A DNA stretch of 64,000 bases. It comes from Zea mays. Taxonomy: Eukaryota; Streptophyta; Magnoliopsida; Poales; Poaceae. This document shows positions 33,384 to 44,551 of the stretch, piece by piece (the stretch's first letter is position 1; each line of letters starts with the position of its first letter). The notes beneath the pieces were generated by a model that made no database searches, had not been told where the DNA came from, and worked only from the letters and a program-made list of their open reading frames with translations. A program made the position numbers and the translations under genes. Where the stretch lies: NCBI RefSeq assembly GCF_902167145.1, contig NC_050104.1, positions 106,713,849 through 106,777,848 on the forward strand, in the 5' to 3' direction.

Positions 33384-35673
33384 TCAGGGTTGGCTAGCAA
33401 AGAGCTCAGGGTATTTAGCCATCAGATCATCTTCACGCTCCCAGGTTGCTTCTTCCTCAGAGTGGTGATTCCATTTGACTTTGCACATTCTGATGGTCTT
33501 CCTTCGGGTGACTCTGTCTGCAACCTCAAGGATTTGCACTGGCTTCTCAACGTAGGTCAAGTCCTCCTGGACTTCAAGACCTTCCACTGGCAACTGCTCT
33601 TCTGGTACACGCAAGCACTTCTTCAACTGAGACACATGAAAGACATCATGCACAGCAGACAAATTTTCGGGCAAACTGAGCTGATAGGCCACTTCTCCAC
33701 GTCTTGCAAGAATCTGATACGGGCCAATGTAGCGGGGTGCTAGCTTGCCTTTCACTCCGAATCTTCTGACTCCTCTGATCGGTGACACTTTCAGATAGAC
33801 AAAGTCTCCGACTTCGAAACTCAGCTCTCTTCTTCTTGTGTCTGCATAGCTTCGCTGCCTCGATTGCGCTATCTTCAGATTCTCTCGGACCATCTTGATG
33901 TTCTCTTCGGCTTCAAGCAAAATGTCTGGCCCAAACACTTGCTTTTCTCCAGGCTGATCCCATTGCAACGGAGTTCTACAACTCCTTCCATAGAGCGCCT
34001 GAAATGGTGACATCTTCAAACTAGCCTGGTAACTGTTGTTATAGGAAAACTCTGCATAGGGCAATCTCTTGTCCCATCCGGACTGATCTTGCAACGCACA
34101 GGCTCTCAACATATCTTCAAGAATTTGGTTGGTCCTTTCGGTCTGGCCATCTGTCTGCGGATGATAAGCTGAACTGAAATTCAGATGCGTGCCCAAAGCT
34201 TCATGCAACTGCTGCCAGAAATGAGAGGTGAACTGCGTTCCTCTGTCTGACACTATCTTCTTTGGCACACCATGAAGACAAACGATCCGAGACATATACA
34301 ATTCTGCCAATACTGCACTGCTATAGTTGGTCTTGACAGGTATGAAGTGGGCTGACTTGGTCAAGCGGTCCACTACTACCCAAATGGAATCGTAGCCGGC
34401 TCGAGTGCGAGGCAATCCGACTATGAAATCCATACCAATTTCATCCCATTTCCACTGAGGGATCTGCAACGGTTGCAACAATCCAGCTGGTCTCTGGTGC
34501 TCTGCCTTAATTCTTCGGCAACTATCGCACATAGCCACATGCTCTGCGATTTCCCTCTTCATTCCGTACCACCAGAATTTCTTCTTCAGATCCTGATACA
34601 TCTTCTCACTGCCAGGGTGAATTGAATAGGCTGTCTCGTGAGCTTCCTTGAGAATCAACTCCCGAATGGACTGGACATTGGGAACACACAAGCGGTCTTT
34701 GAACCATATCACGCCTTCTGCATCTTCTCGAAAATCTTTGCCTTTGCCGTCTAGAATCAGTCGCCGGATCTCACTGATTTTCTCATCATTCTTCTGCGCT
34801 TCTTTGATTTCGCGCTCCAAGGTAGGTTCCAACTCAACTGTGACTCCTCGCGAATTGTTCAGAAATCCGAGACTCAACTTGTCGAACTCTTTGGCCAACT
34901 CATAAGGCATCGGACGAGCGACCATCAGATTGACTTGACTCTTTCTGCTCAAAGCATCTGCCACTACGTTTGCTTTGCCTGGATGGTAATGGATCTCCAA
35001 CTCATAGTCTTTGATCAACTCTAACCATCTTCGCTGCCTCATGTTCAACTCTGACTGAGTGAATATGTACCTCAGACTCTTGTGGTCTGTGTAAACATCG
35101 CATTTCTGTCCATACAAATAGTGCCTCCATGTCTTCAGTGCGTGAACCACTGCTGCCAACTCTAGATCATGGATTGGGTAATTCTTCTCATGAACCTTCA
35201 ACTGTCGGGACGAGTAAGCCACAACTCTTCCCTCTTGCATCAACACACATCCCAAACCTGTGTAACAAGCATCACAATACACCGAGAAGGGCTTGTGCAC
35301 ATCAGGCAAGACTAGGACAGGCGCTGTAGTCAACTTCTCTTTCAGCGCTTCAAAGGCCTCTTGACATTTCTGGGTCCACTTGAACTCAACTTTGTTGCCT
35401 AGCAACGCTGTCATTGGTTTCGCAATCTTCGAAAACCCTTCAATGAATCGCCGATAATATCCGGCCATTCCAATGAAGCTCTTGATTCCTCTAGCATTTG
35501 TTGGCGCTTTCCAGTTCAAAATGTCTGCCACTTTCTTCGGATCCACAGCCAATCCTTCTTTGTTGATTATGTGACCCAAGAACAGGACTTCACTGATCCA
35601 GAACTCACACTTGCTCAACTTTGCATACAACTGGTGCTCTCGCAATCTCTGCAATACCATCTTCAAATGATCT
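33384..35673 (-). CDS. Chromovirus pol C-terminal part: RT end, RNase H, integrase, chromodomain
   Basis: Open for about 763 codons to the stop at 33384. Order: RT thumb (LSKCEFWISEVLFLGH), RNase H (VYCDACYTGLG, LELAAVVHAL, YTDHKSLRY, VVADALSRK), integrase zinc region (HETAYSIHPG, CDSCRRIKAEH), integrase core with Asp, Asp, Glu in WDEIGMDFIVG, IVSDRGTQF and GQTERTNQ, GPY/F module (LAPRYIGPYQI) and a chromodomain at the end (about residues 705-760, CKVKWNHHSEEEATWE). The chromodomain is thought to target heterochromatin. The 5' side is cut at 35673 by the copia insertion; the same frame continues at 46533. No stops inside. Confidence 0.93.
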
Positions 35674-36636
35674 TGAGAGTGCATTCATCCCTTTTGTGAG
35701 TTTTGGTGATTTAGATAACAACACATTTAAAGGTCTAACAAGTTTGCTAAGTGTTGAACAGGAAATTCAGTATGATGAACATACTTGAATAGTGTATAAT
35801 GATCAGTGAACAAGGTTCAACACAAGGTCAAATAACCAGTGAGACAATGCAAATGGATATAATATGGTCTCTATATTGGTTTGAATATATGGACAAGTCC
35901 TGAGAAATCACTATGCATAAATATGATCATAATAGAGGTTGAAGTGATTAAGAGGATTGGTCAAGCCAAAGTGAATAAGATATGAGAATCAAACTAGAGC
36001 TTGATTGATCTTAGCAGTTATATCTAGATGTCATTCAAGCAAGGTTCACAATATTGAAGAAATGATTCTCTTAATGGATGCTCAATAGGATGTGACTCAA
36101 GAATGGCTTGATAGGGTGAAGATAGCAAGGAAAGGGCTTCGAGGAACTAAGCGAAGGTGAAGGCCAAGCGACGGCTTGTAGACCGAGGTACCATGGCTAA
36201 GGTGAAGAAGAGAGTACTTGCACTAAGTCGATGAACTAATCAGCTATGAAGAGTTACAACATGTTGATGCATCAGTAAGGTGACTTGAAGCCATGATTTG
36301 AACTCATATATGGTGAAATGGCACAAGTCACAGGCTCGATTTGTGTTTGCTTCAAAAGGTGAGACAAAGATGTTTGTGATCCTTATGAAGCAACATCATG
36401 GAGAAATCACACTTGAGACTCCAATGACTCAAGGAGTTTACTTAATTATATTTTATTTAACTTGAGTATAGGAATCGTCGTACTATCAAGGGGGATCCAA
36501 AAAGAAGGTTGGTGTTGGTACTAAAGCTCAAAATCCTTGATCTAAAACTTCCATTTTACCCTTGTTAATCCTTAGTGAAAGTATGTAGTACAACCTTTTT
36601 AAGTCTATCTTGGCCAAAATTGCTTTTTGGAAAAAC

Positions 36637-36865
36637 AGGTTCAACCGGTTTTTGCACTGTTCACACTGGTTCAGCCGGACACTCAACCGGACACTCAACT
36701 GGTTTTTGTCTGGTGGAAACAGGTTCAACCGGTTTTAAAACAGGTTCAACCGGTTTTTGCACTGTTCACTTTTTTCTGCCAGTCTGCTGTGTCAGCCAAA
36801 AAGCTGTGCGCAGCTTTTTGAAAAACCGGTTCAACCGGTTTTGGGACCGGTTCAACCGGTTTTTG
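36637..36865 (+). promoter_or_regulatory. Cluster of GGTTCAACCGGTTT repeats upstream of the LTR TATA box
   Basis: Five close copies of GGTTCAACCGGTTT plus related ACTCAACCGG/ACTCAACTGG variants. AACCGGTT is a palindrome. The cluster ends about 40 bp before the TATA box. Repeated binding sites for a host transcription factor are a reasonable inference. The 3' LTR has the same cluster at 45515-45743. Confidence 0.6.
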
Positions 36866-36904
36866 GGCAGAAAAGTCAAAAACGGCTAGTTTTGGAGCCC
36901 CACC

Positions 36905-36912
36905 TATATATA
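36905..36912 (+). promoter_or_regulatory. TATA box of the copia 5' LTR
   Basis: TATATATA in CACCTATATATACTCAC; the 3' LTR copy is at 45783-45790. Transcription would start near 36940, giving a leader of about 770 nt before gag. Confidence 0.75.
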
Positions 36913-37656
36913 CTCACTCCCACCTCTCTCCTCCACAGTAGAGCACGACTTGGACTCCATTTCTAACCTGAGAAACACCTCCCACTCTCTCTCACACACC
37001 TCTTGCCTCTCCCATTTCAAATCTTTGGAGAGAAATCTTTGAGTGAGATTGAAGAGCTGCGATTTTGGTGCTTCATCTCTAAATCCCTCTTGCTCTTCTT
37101 GATTCGAGCTTTGGTACTACATCGAGTTCTTTGTGGATTCATTACTCTTGGAGCTTCTAGCTCCTAGACGACTAGGTGTCTCTTGTGAGTCTCCAAATCT
37201 TGTGGAAGACCACAAGAAAGTTTGTATTACCCGCTCGTTTGAGCAAAGATTATTGTGTGGGCTTGACCTTTGTGGTCGGCAAAGGGAGAATTAGGGTTGA
37301 AAGAGACCCGGCTCTTTGTGGGCGCCTCAACGAGGAAGTAGGGCACCTTGGTGGTGTGACCGAACCTCGGGATAAATCTTGTGTCTCTTGTGTTCTTGCT
37401 CATTGTGTTTGTTTGTGTTCTTCGTTCTCTCACCATTGCGTGGAAGATTTGTTTATATATATTTGGTGTGTGGATTTTGAGAAGTGCCCTTCTCAGATCT
37501 ACTATTTTGAACCCTGTGGATCAACTAGAACATCTTATTTCCAAAGTTAACTGGGTGAATTTCGAGATCAATTCAGTTTTACCCAGTTTGCTTCTAGTTT
37601 TTGTTGAAAAAGTTTTTTAACTTGCCTATTCACCCCCCCTCTAGGCAACTTTCAAT

Positions 37657-37668
37657 TGGTATCAGAGC
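37657..37668 (+). other. Primer binding site (initiator Met tRNA)
   Basis: TGGTATCAGAGC, the standard complement of the plant initiator-Met tRNA 3' end, two bases after the LTR. Confidence 0.95.
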
Positions 37669-37709
37669 CTAATCCTCGTTCTAACGCTTAACCGCGTGAG
37701 GAAAAGATC

Positions 37710-39281
37710 ATGTCGGGGTGACTAAGAAACGAAAGTGCTTCTAAGCTTGAAAAAGTTGAGGTTGCCTCGACTTCATCTTTTGTTGCAGATGTTGATCCTA
37801 GGGCAATAGATCTTGCCATGAGAATCGCCGAAAGGATGTTCCTCAAAATGAAGGAAGATGAGGCGAAGAACAAAATTGAAGAAGAAAATGATCGATGGAG
37901 ACCAAACGACGAATCCACCTCTTCACAAGGTTCGTCTTTCAAATCCACTTCTCATATGTGCTTTATTGCTAATGGGAGTGACAGTGAAAGCGAAAGTGAG
38001 GATGAGGAGGAGCAAGAAAGTGATAGTGAAGATGAGGATGATCTTCAACAATTCTTCGCTCAGCTAAGCAAGAAACATCGGATGAGCTTGCTCAAACTCA
38101 TGAAAAGAGCGGAAGAACAAAAAGAAATGCTTCATAAGCAAGAAGACTTCCTCATCAGAAAAATTGAAGACTTAGAGAAGTTGACCAAAGAGCATGAGAA
38201 GCTAAAGTGCTCTCATGATGATTTGGTCCAAAGGTATGAAGACATTTCAATTGAGCAAATTAAAGTTGTTAATCATTCATCATATATTGCTCAATTAGAA
38301 AATAAAAATGCTATGTTCAAGAACACGATAGAAAGGCTAAATATTGAAAATCTAGCTTTGCAAGAAAAACATGATATGCTTGTGTGCTCTCATAATAAAT
38401 TTATGGATTCACATATCATGTTAGAAATGGCTCATGAGGTTGTGTTAACTAATTTGAAATCATGCCAACCTCACATATGCACATGTACTCAAGTAGAAAC
38501 TATATTATCATGTGCTAACAAATGTTGCTCTCAAGAAAGCCAATCTTCCATTGAGCTAGAATTTTCAGGAACAAGTAATGTTTTCTATGCAAAAGAAAAC
38601 AATGAGCTCAAGGAAGAAAATGAGAGGCTAAAAAGGAGCTTGATTCAATTGAAGGGAAAGTGTCATGCTCAACCTTCTCAAGATAACCGTGATAATATGG
38701 TGAAAAAGCTTGAGAAGGGGACAATAGTAGCATGCACAAAACCCCTTCAAAAGAATATAAAGCTTTCCAAGAAGGACATGAGCAAACATCAAGAGAAGAA
38801 AGCCAAAGCTCATGACAAGTGCCTCAACTACGCCTCCACATGCTCCACACAAGGTAACAAACAAGTCACTCTTCCAAATAAGAGAAGATGCGCTAGAAAG
38901 TGTTATCAATGTCATGAGAAGGGACATGAGATTAAGTCATGTCCCTACACAAAGGATAGTGGCTTAACTTTAGAAAGAAAGAGGCTCACTAACCATGTAG
39001 CAAACAAGAAGCAAGGCAAAACGGAGTCTTGCAAAATTAAAAATCATATTTGCTACACTTGCCGAAGAAAGGGACACCTATGCAAGGATTGTCCCATGAG
39101 TAAGTATCCTAAGCCTACCATGTCAATTCATTCATATTCGCTTAGGAGACCAAAAAATGACATTTATGCTAGAAAGGTAATTAGTTCACCTAAAACTAGC
39201 ACAAAGGCCATTTGGGTGCCTAAGTACTTATTAGCTAACCTTGGTGGACCCATCCAAAAATGGGTACCAAAATGTACTTAA
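37710..39281 (+). pseudogene. Copia gag with TGA at codon 4
   Basis: The likely original ATG is at 37710, but codon 4 is TGA (37719-37721). The frame then stays open to 39281, so a product could start at Met 37818 (487 residues). From that Met: a charged acidic segment at about 55-75 (SESESEDEEEQESDSEDEDD), a long coiled-coil region at about 85-290, and two CX2CX4HX4C zinc knuckles at residues 362-375 (CYQCHEKGHEIKSC) and 412-425 (CYTCRRKGHLCKDC). The final WVPK motifs resemble the Sirevirus gag/protease linker. Gag would form the particle and bind RNA. Whether the shorter start is used is unknown. Confidence 0.88.
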
Positions 39282-42200
39282 TAAGTTTTGCAGGTATCCA
39301 AAGATGATATGAAGCTTTGGGGTGCTTGAGCGGTTTAACTCAATTCTTATCTCAAGCTATCAATCTTACATTGTCTATCCTTTAAGATTGACCCAAAGAT
39401 GAATTGAGTTGTTATATCACTAACTTCATATTCATCTCTAGCAAGAACATGTGTTGTAGGGAATAAGTATTAACCTTTGTGGGAATCAAGCAAAAGGCCT
39501 ACAACCAAGTGATATCCAAAGGATGGTAACAATTAATTCTTAAGTTCACATTGCTTTTAATTGGTATATTCCTTTGTGTCTTTTGTAGCCACATAGGAAA
39601 AATGAAGCACTTGAGAATGAACTTAAAAGATTTTACCTTGCTTTGGAAAGGATTTAATTATGTGGTAGATTGCAAGTTCATATTTTTATATTGTGACAAT
39701 CTACATGCTTTAAATTGATTATATGTATCTTGTGGCATATTTCAAATTAATTATCGTGTTATTGCCATGACCTAGACATAAAGAGGATTATCCCATGTTC
39801 TTAAATGAATAGAGTGCTAAGTAAGAAATTCAAATTCTTATAGCACTTACCAAATGGGGAATTCTCTATATGACTAGAGTTGTGAGACTAATGTTTCTAT
39901 CTAAGTGTTTATGTAGTCTCAAAACATGAGAATGTGTTTCCCAAATGGAGTGTGCCATTCAACATTCAAAGAAGATCGAACCAATACTATGTGATGTATT
40001 CATTCTTGTTTAAATTGGTTTTGAGTCTTCTACATTAATCACTCACCATGCTATGAATTAAACTTGCCCTATAAACTTAATTAAATAATCATGCTACTTT
40101 CATCTTTTTTACAATTGATGTTATGCATGATGCTTGTAAGGGTAATTTAGTTCATATCATGAGGTTTCCTTGTTTTAGTAACCTTCTTGTCATTTATATA
40201 CTAGAGGTTGCTAAATAGGAAACTATTGCTTGTGTTACTAATACAATCTCTTTTAAGATATTTCATGGAAATTCATAAGTAGAGATTGTGCTCTATCAAT
40301 TGGTAAAATCACAAGCTTTAAAGGTTAATCTTCACTTAAAAGAAAGATTAGGAATGCTCAAGGCAAAGGTATGGAACAAATTGCTTCAATTGGTAGTTGA
40401 TCAATAGCAGTTCCTTCCAAGTGACATTCTTTCAATTGGTAATAATCTATTCTATGGAAAGAAATGTCAATATGAAGGTTAAATTACTTTTGGCTTAAAT
40501 TTGTAAATTAGTGCATATTGTGAATTCACTGCTCCATGTGCATTAACTTAAAAGGAATTTAATTTATGCCTTTACGCCTCATAAATGATGATTTGTTTGC
40601 CATTCATATATATATGTCATCATTCATTAAATACTTCCTTGTACTACTAATACCTATTTTCAAAGTGTTTTATCGACTAGTTTTAAAAGGAAAAGAGATA
40701 ACAAAGAAGGAAGTCTCCACAAATGATGAAAAGAAGAATACTAAGGTGACACCACCACAGATAGTAAGATTTGTCAAATTGGTATAACAAAAGGTACATT
40801 CTATATGGTGGTAAGTATTCTTAGGCATAAGTTAATTCATTGCAAATTTGTCATGCCTTGACCATGATATGTAATATACTCCTCATGGGACTCTTAACTG
40901 AATTGAAAGTGCATGTGGCAAGTCATTCAAATACTTGATGCACATATCTAGTGGGAGAACATTATATATATTGTGTCATAGAGAATAAGTTTCACTTGAG
41001 TAAGTTATACTAAGACAATCCAAAATGGTAAATTTGTATCTCATTCATATGGATTGTAATCTTTGTTTTCTAAATAGCTACTCTTGATGCATTTTAAAAT
41101 TCCCTTATCGTTAAATCTAAAAGTGCATAAGAATCTTTTTGTTGATATTCATGACATACATATGCACTAACATGGATATGATTTTTAAACTGTAAAAGGT
41201 ACAATTAGTGATCCATACTCTCTAAAATTTGGAAACCCATATTTTCATATCTTAGAAATCTACTTAAATCGGTATCCATATGCTTCACATTGAATTGGAT
41301 CACTAAGTTGTAAATTCCATGCATAACTTGTCTTCATGTTATGAATGCTTGTGCGACTAACCTTGATAAGCTAGGTGCACCCAAGGTCAAGCTAGGTTCA
41401 TCATCGAGAAGGCAACACAATGATGTATCATGAAAAGGAGAAAAGGCTCCTATTCTTAACTCTTGCTTTTATCTGTGTGATTAAATATTGACTTGAAACC
41501 ATGTAAGATGGTTGTCAAGTATATGTGGGTGCCTACACAAAGAGAAAGGCCACAATAAGGATTGTGTGGGTACTCAAGGCTCTTACTACTAATCTCAAAG
41601 GACCCAATTCAAATTGGGTACCAAGATATGAAGCTTAAACTTGTTTTGCAGGATCACTCCTTCAACGGATCAAGTTGGGTGTTCGATAATGAATGTATAA
41701 ATCATATTTGGAGATAGTAGCAAGGGTGGTAACAACTGAATCTCAAGTGCATATTATTTTCAAATCTTATCTCTTTTGTGACTTGTGTAGCCACTAAGGA
41801 AAAAGAAGCACTTGAGGATATACATCAGTTGTTGATTATGAAATAAAGGTCCAATTGGAAGAAAAATGAATCTTATCATATGATCAATAATTCAAAACTA
41901 TGTGATGTATTATCTCTCTCTAATTAATTTGGATTTGATTCTTCCATATTAGACACTCACCATAATATGGCTTAAATTAGACCTTTGGACTTCATTGAAT
42001 AACCATGCATATCTAAATCTATGTCATTCAATAATGTATTGTGTATAAGGGATTAAGAGAAATTTAGTCCATATTATGAGGTTTCTTTATTTTTAGCAAC
42101 TCACCTGCCTTCCACATAAAAAAGGGTTGCTAAATAAGAAACTAGTGCTTATGCTACTAATGCCATCTCTTGTGTTGAGTTTATCCATAGAAAATCTATG

Positions 42201-44537
42201 TTAAGAGATGGTGCTTGTTTTAAATTGGATAAATCACAAGCTTAAAGGATACTATTCAACTAAAGTAAGATGAAGTTGATAAGAGGCCAAGGTATGAAAA
42301 CTTCCTATCCTTCAGTTGTTTTAGTATTCTATCCTTAGTGGGATGTACCATAGTATAGGTTAAATTCATTGCATTATAAAATGTTCAATAGTGCATATAA
42401 CTTTGACATCAACTATATGTGTGCACTAATTTAAAGGAATTTAGTCTATCCTTTTGGGTTTCAAGAATGATGGTTCATTTTCATCCACATATAAGGATCA
42501 TCATTTGTGAAACCTTCCCATGTATTTTTAATGCTCTCTTTTATAAGTGTTTGAACAAGGTCCTTCCAAGTGCTTTCAAGATGGATTCAAAATCTACGGA
42601 TATAAGAGTCTTGGTTATTTCAATCATTGAGTTTCAATGGGTCTCATATCATGTATGATTGAACCATGCCAAGATGAATGAAGTTCAAGATTGCCTGGTT
42701 GGATGAAATCATAAAGAGAAAAGAAATCATAGTGATTCAAGAAGGGAGTTACACTTTTTTGTCAACCAAATAATGAAGATGTAGTGACATATTTATATGG
42801 ATGGAAATTCATGATTATAATGGAGACCATGTGGCGTAGAACAAAGGTATGTCACTCCATGAACTATTGTATTACATTTTTTGTATCTAGGCTCTTACAT
42901 GCTAGTGTGTGCATGTATATGCAATATCTTAAGTCTCACCATAAGGTTGCACTAGTGGTGATGATTATAGAATCTCTAGATATTTGATTAATACCTCTTG
43001 TGGTGATGTCATAAGTTTGTCTTAAGTCATCTTAGTGAGGTATGAGTCAAACATGCTAACTTCTCAAGAATCTTGGCTTAAAATATTGTATATCATGTCT
43101 ATTAGTATACCTTTTGATTATGAGTAATTCCTTCAATTGGTGCAATTTCATATTTTCATACTTTATTTGTACCAAGGTTCAAATTGTAGAACTTAATCCC
43201 CTGACCTCACAATTCCAAGTGCATAAGGTAAAACAAGTATTCATCACTTGTATGCACACATTTAGGGGGAGAATGGTCTATAATTTGAATCTTTGAGACT
43301 AACTTCATTTTCAAGTCTATTATGTGTGTAGTCTCAAATTAGAAAGGAATCTTCGGGCAAAGACAATCGCTTCCACTGCAAATTTTGATGGGTATCAAAG
43401 ATTCTTTGCTCCAATAAATGTATCTTCTATACATTTCATAAGAGAATGAGTTTCTCTTGTATATGCTACTCCAACGTCATCTAAAATTGGTAAATATGTA
43501 TCACATCGTTTTGGATTACAAATATCTGAAGTAGCATAGCTTATAGATTCTCCTGTCTAGAACTTAATTGATTAAATAGTGCACATGTTTCTTATGTTGC
43601 ATGATTATGTTCAATTGATACTCCTTTTATGCCAATGGTACTTTAAGTTGCAAATAAGTACTCTCAACAGGTATCAATTGACTTCATATATATGTGTGCA
43701 CTAAAACTTGAGGATAACTTAGTGTAATATGCAATTAGTGATCTGATTATCTATCAAATTGTATCAATTGGTGGTTTTCAATTGATATTTTTTGTACATG
43801 ATCAGTAGTTGTATAATTCATACTTGTGCAATTTTTATGCTACCTCTTGTTATGATAAGAAAATGCTAGGTGACATCTAGACTCCAGGTATCAAGATTTA
43901 TCTTTCAATTAGTATGACAATATTCATTTGATATCTTGGACCTATGTCACAATTATGCCAACAAGAGATTGCAAAATGAACTCTAAATACAACACAAGTG
44001 TGGAACACCCCTTTGAAAAGGTAAAACGCAAAGGTACATCACTTATGACACTTCTCCATTACCTTTGTGCCATATAAGGACCCTTTTCATGATAGTGTGT
44101 TCAAGTCTTGATTAATCATAATTTCTACCCTTTATATTCTTTATATCTTTTTTTGGAGATTTATGACAAAGGGGGAGAAATTGTGCATTAAAGCTTACCT
44201 TTAGTCTTATGTAACTAAGTGTAAGAAGACTTTTGAAAAGGGGGAGAAATAATTGACAAAAGGGGGGTTGAATCATAAGTAAAACATAAGATGAAGGAAA
44301 TTGATGAGTGCATAATATGTCATGAGCATCACGTTTATTTATGACACAAAGCACCCTATGAATAGTATGATATAAGTTGTCTTCACTCTTTGACCCAAAT
44401 ATGTGGTTTTGGCATTTGAGTACAAAATTGGTATTTTCTGAAATGCACATATTTAGGGGGAGGAAACTATATCATAGGATTCAAAATCTTATTTATCAAA
44501 TATTATGTAAGCTTTAAATGTGTTGTCATCAATCACC
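39282..44537 (+). repeat. Non-coding copia interior: diverged tandem duplication
   Basis: AT-rich, with stops in all frames and no pol motif. Matching blocks recur 1.9-2.5 kb apart, for example 39510-39650 with 41715-41830, 40090-40380 with 42005-42300, 40860-41060 with 43240-43525, and 41155-41300 with 43690-43850. The interior is therefore mostly two copies of one unit, far more diverged than the LTRs. Several CAATTGGTA motifs and repeated GGGGGAG purine tracts are scattered through it. Confidence 0.75.
41515..41710 (+). pseudogene. Wrecked gag/protease junction
   Basis: A frame reads KALTTNLKGPNSNWVPRYEA then stop, like the end of gag at 39190-39281. A second frame reads FNGSSWVFDNECINHIW. 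This resembles the Sirevirus protease start, where a DSG triad follows WVL, but here the active-site triad is lost. No further protease is readable. It marks the start of the second duplication unit. Confidence 0.6.
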
Positions 44538-44550
44538 AAAAAGGGGGAGA
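44538..44550 (+). other. Polypurine tract of the copia element
   Basis: AAAAAGGGGGAGA directly before the 3' LTR. Similar AGGGGGAG tracts at about 43263, 44169, 44239 and 44454 look like extra copies. Confidence 0.85.
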
Positions 44551-44551
44551 T

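Larger units (their letters stand above)
35674..37654 (+). repeat. 5' LTR of the copia element
   Basis: Ends CTAGGCAACTTTCA, directly before the primer binding site. Contains AACCGGTT-type palindromes (36637-36865), TATATATA at 36905-36912 and a long transcribed R/U5 region. Near-identical to 44552-46532. Confidence 0.97.

Noticed and set aside
36575..37620. ORFs of 60-124 codons within the copia LTRs
   Set aside because: Present in both LTRs, partly built from the GGTTCAACCGG repeats, and in leader or promoter sequence.
40566..43296. Small ORFs in the copia interior, considered as an envelope-like gene
   Set aside because: All under 80 codons, AT-driven, not preserved between the two duplicated units; no signal peptide plus transmembrane arrangement worth calling.
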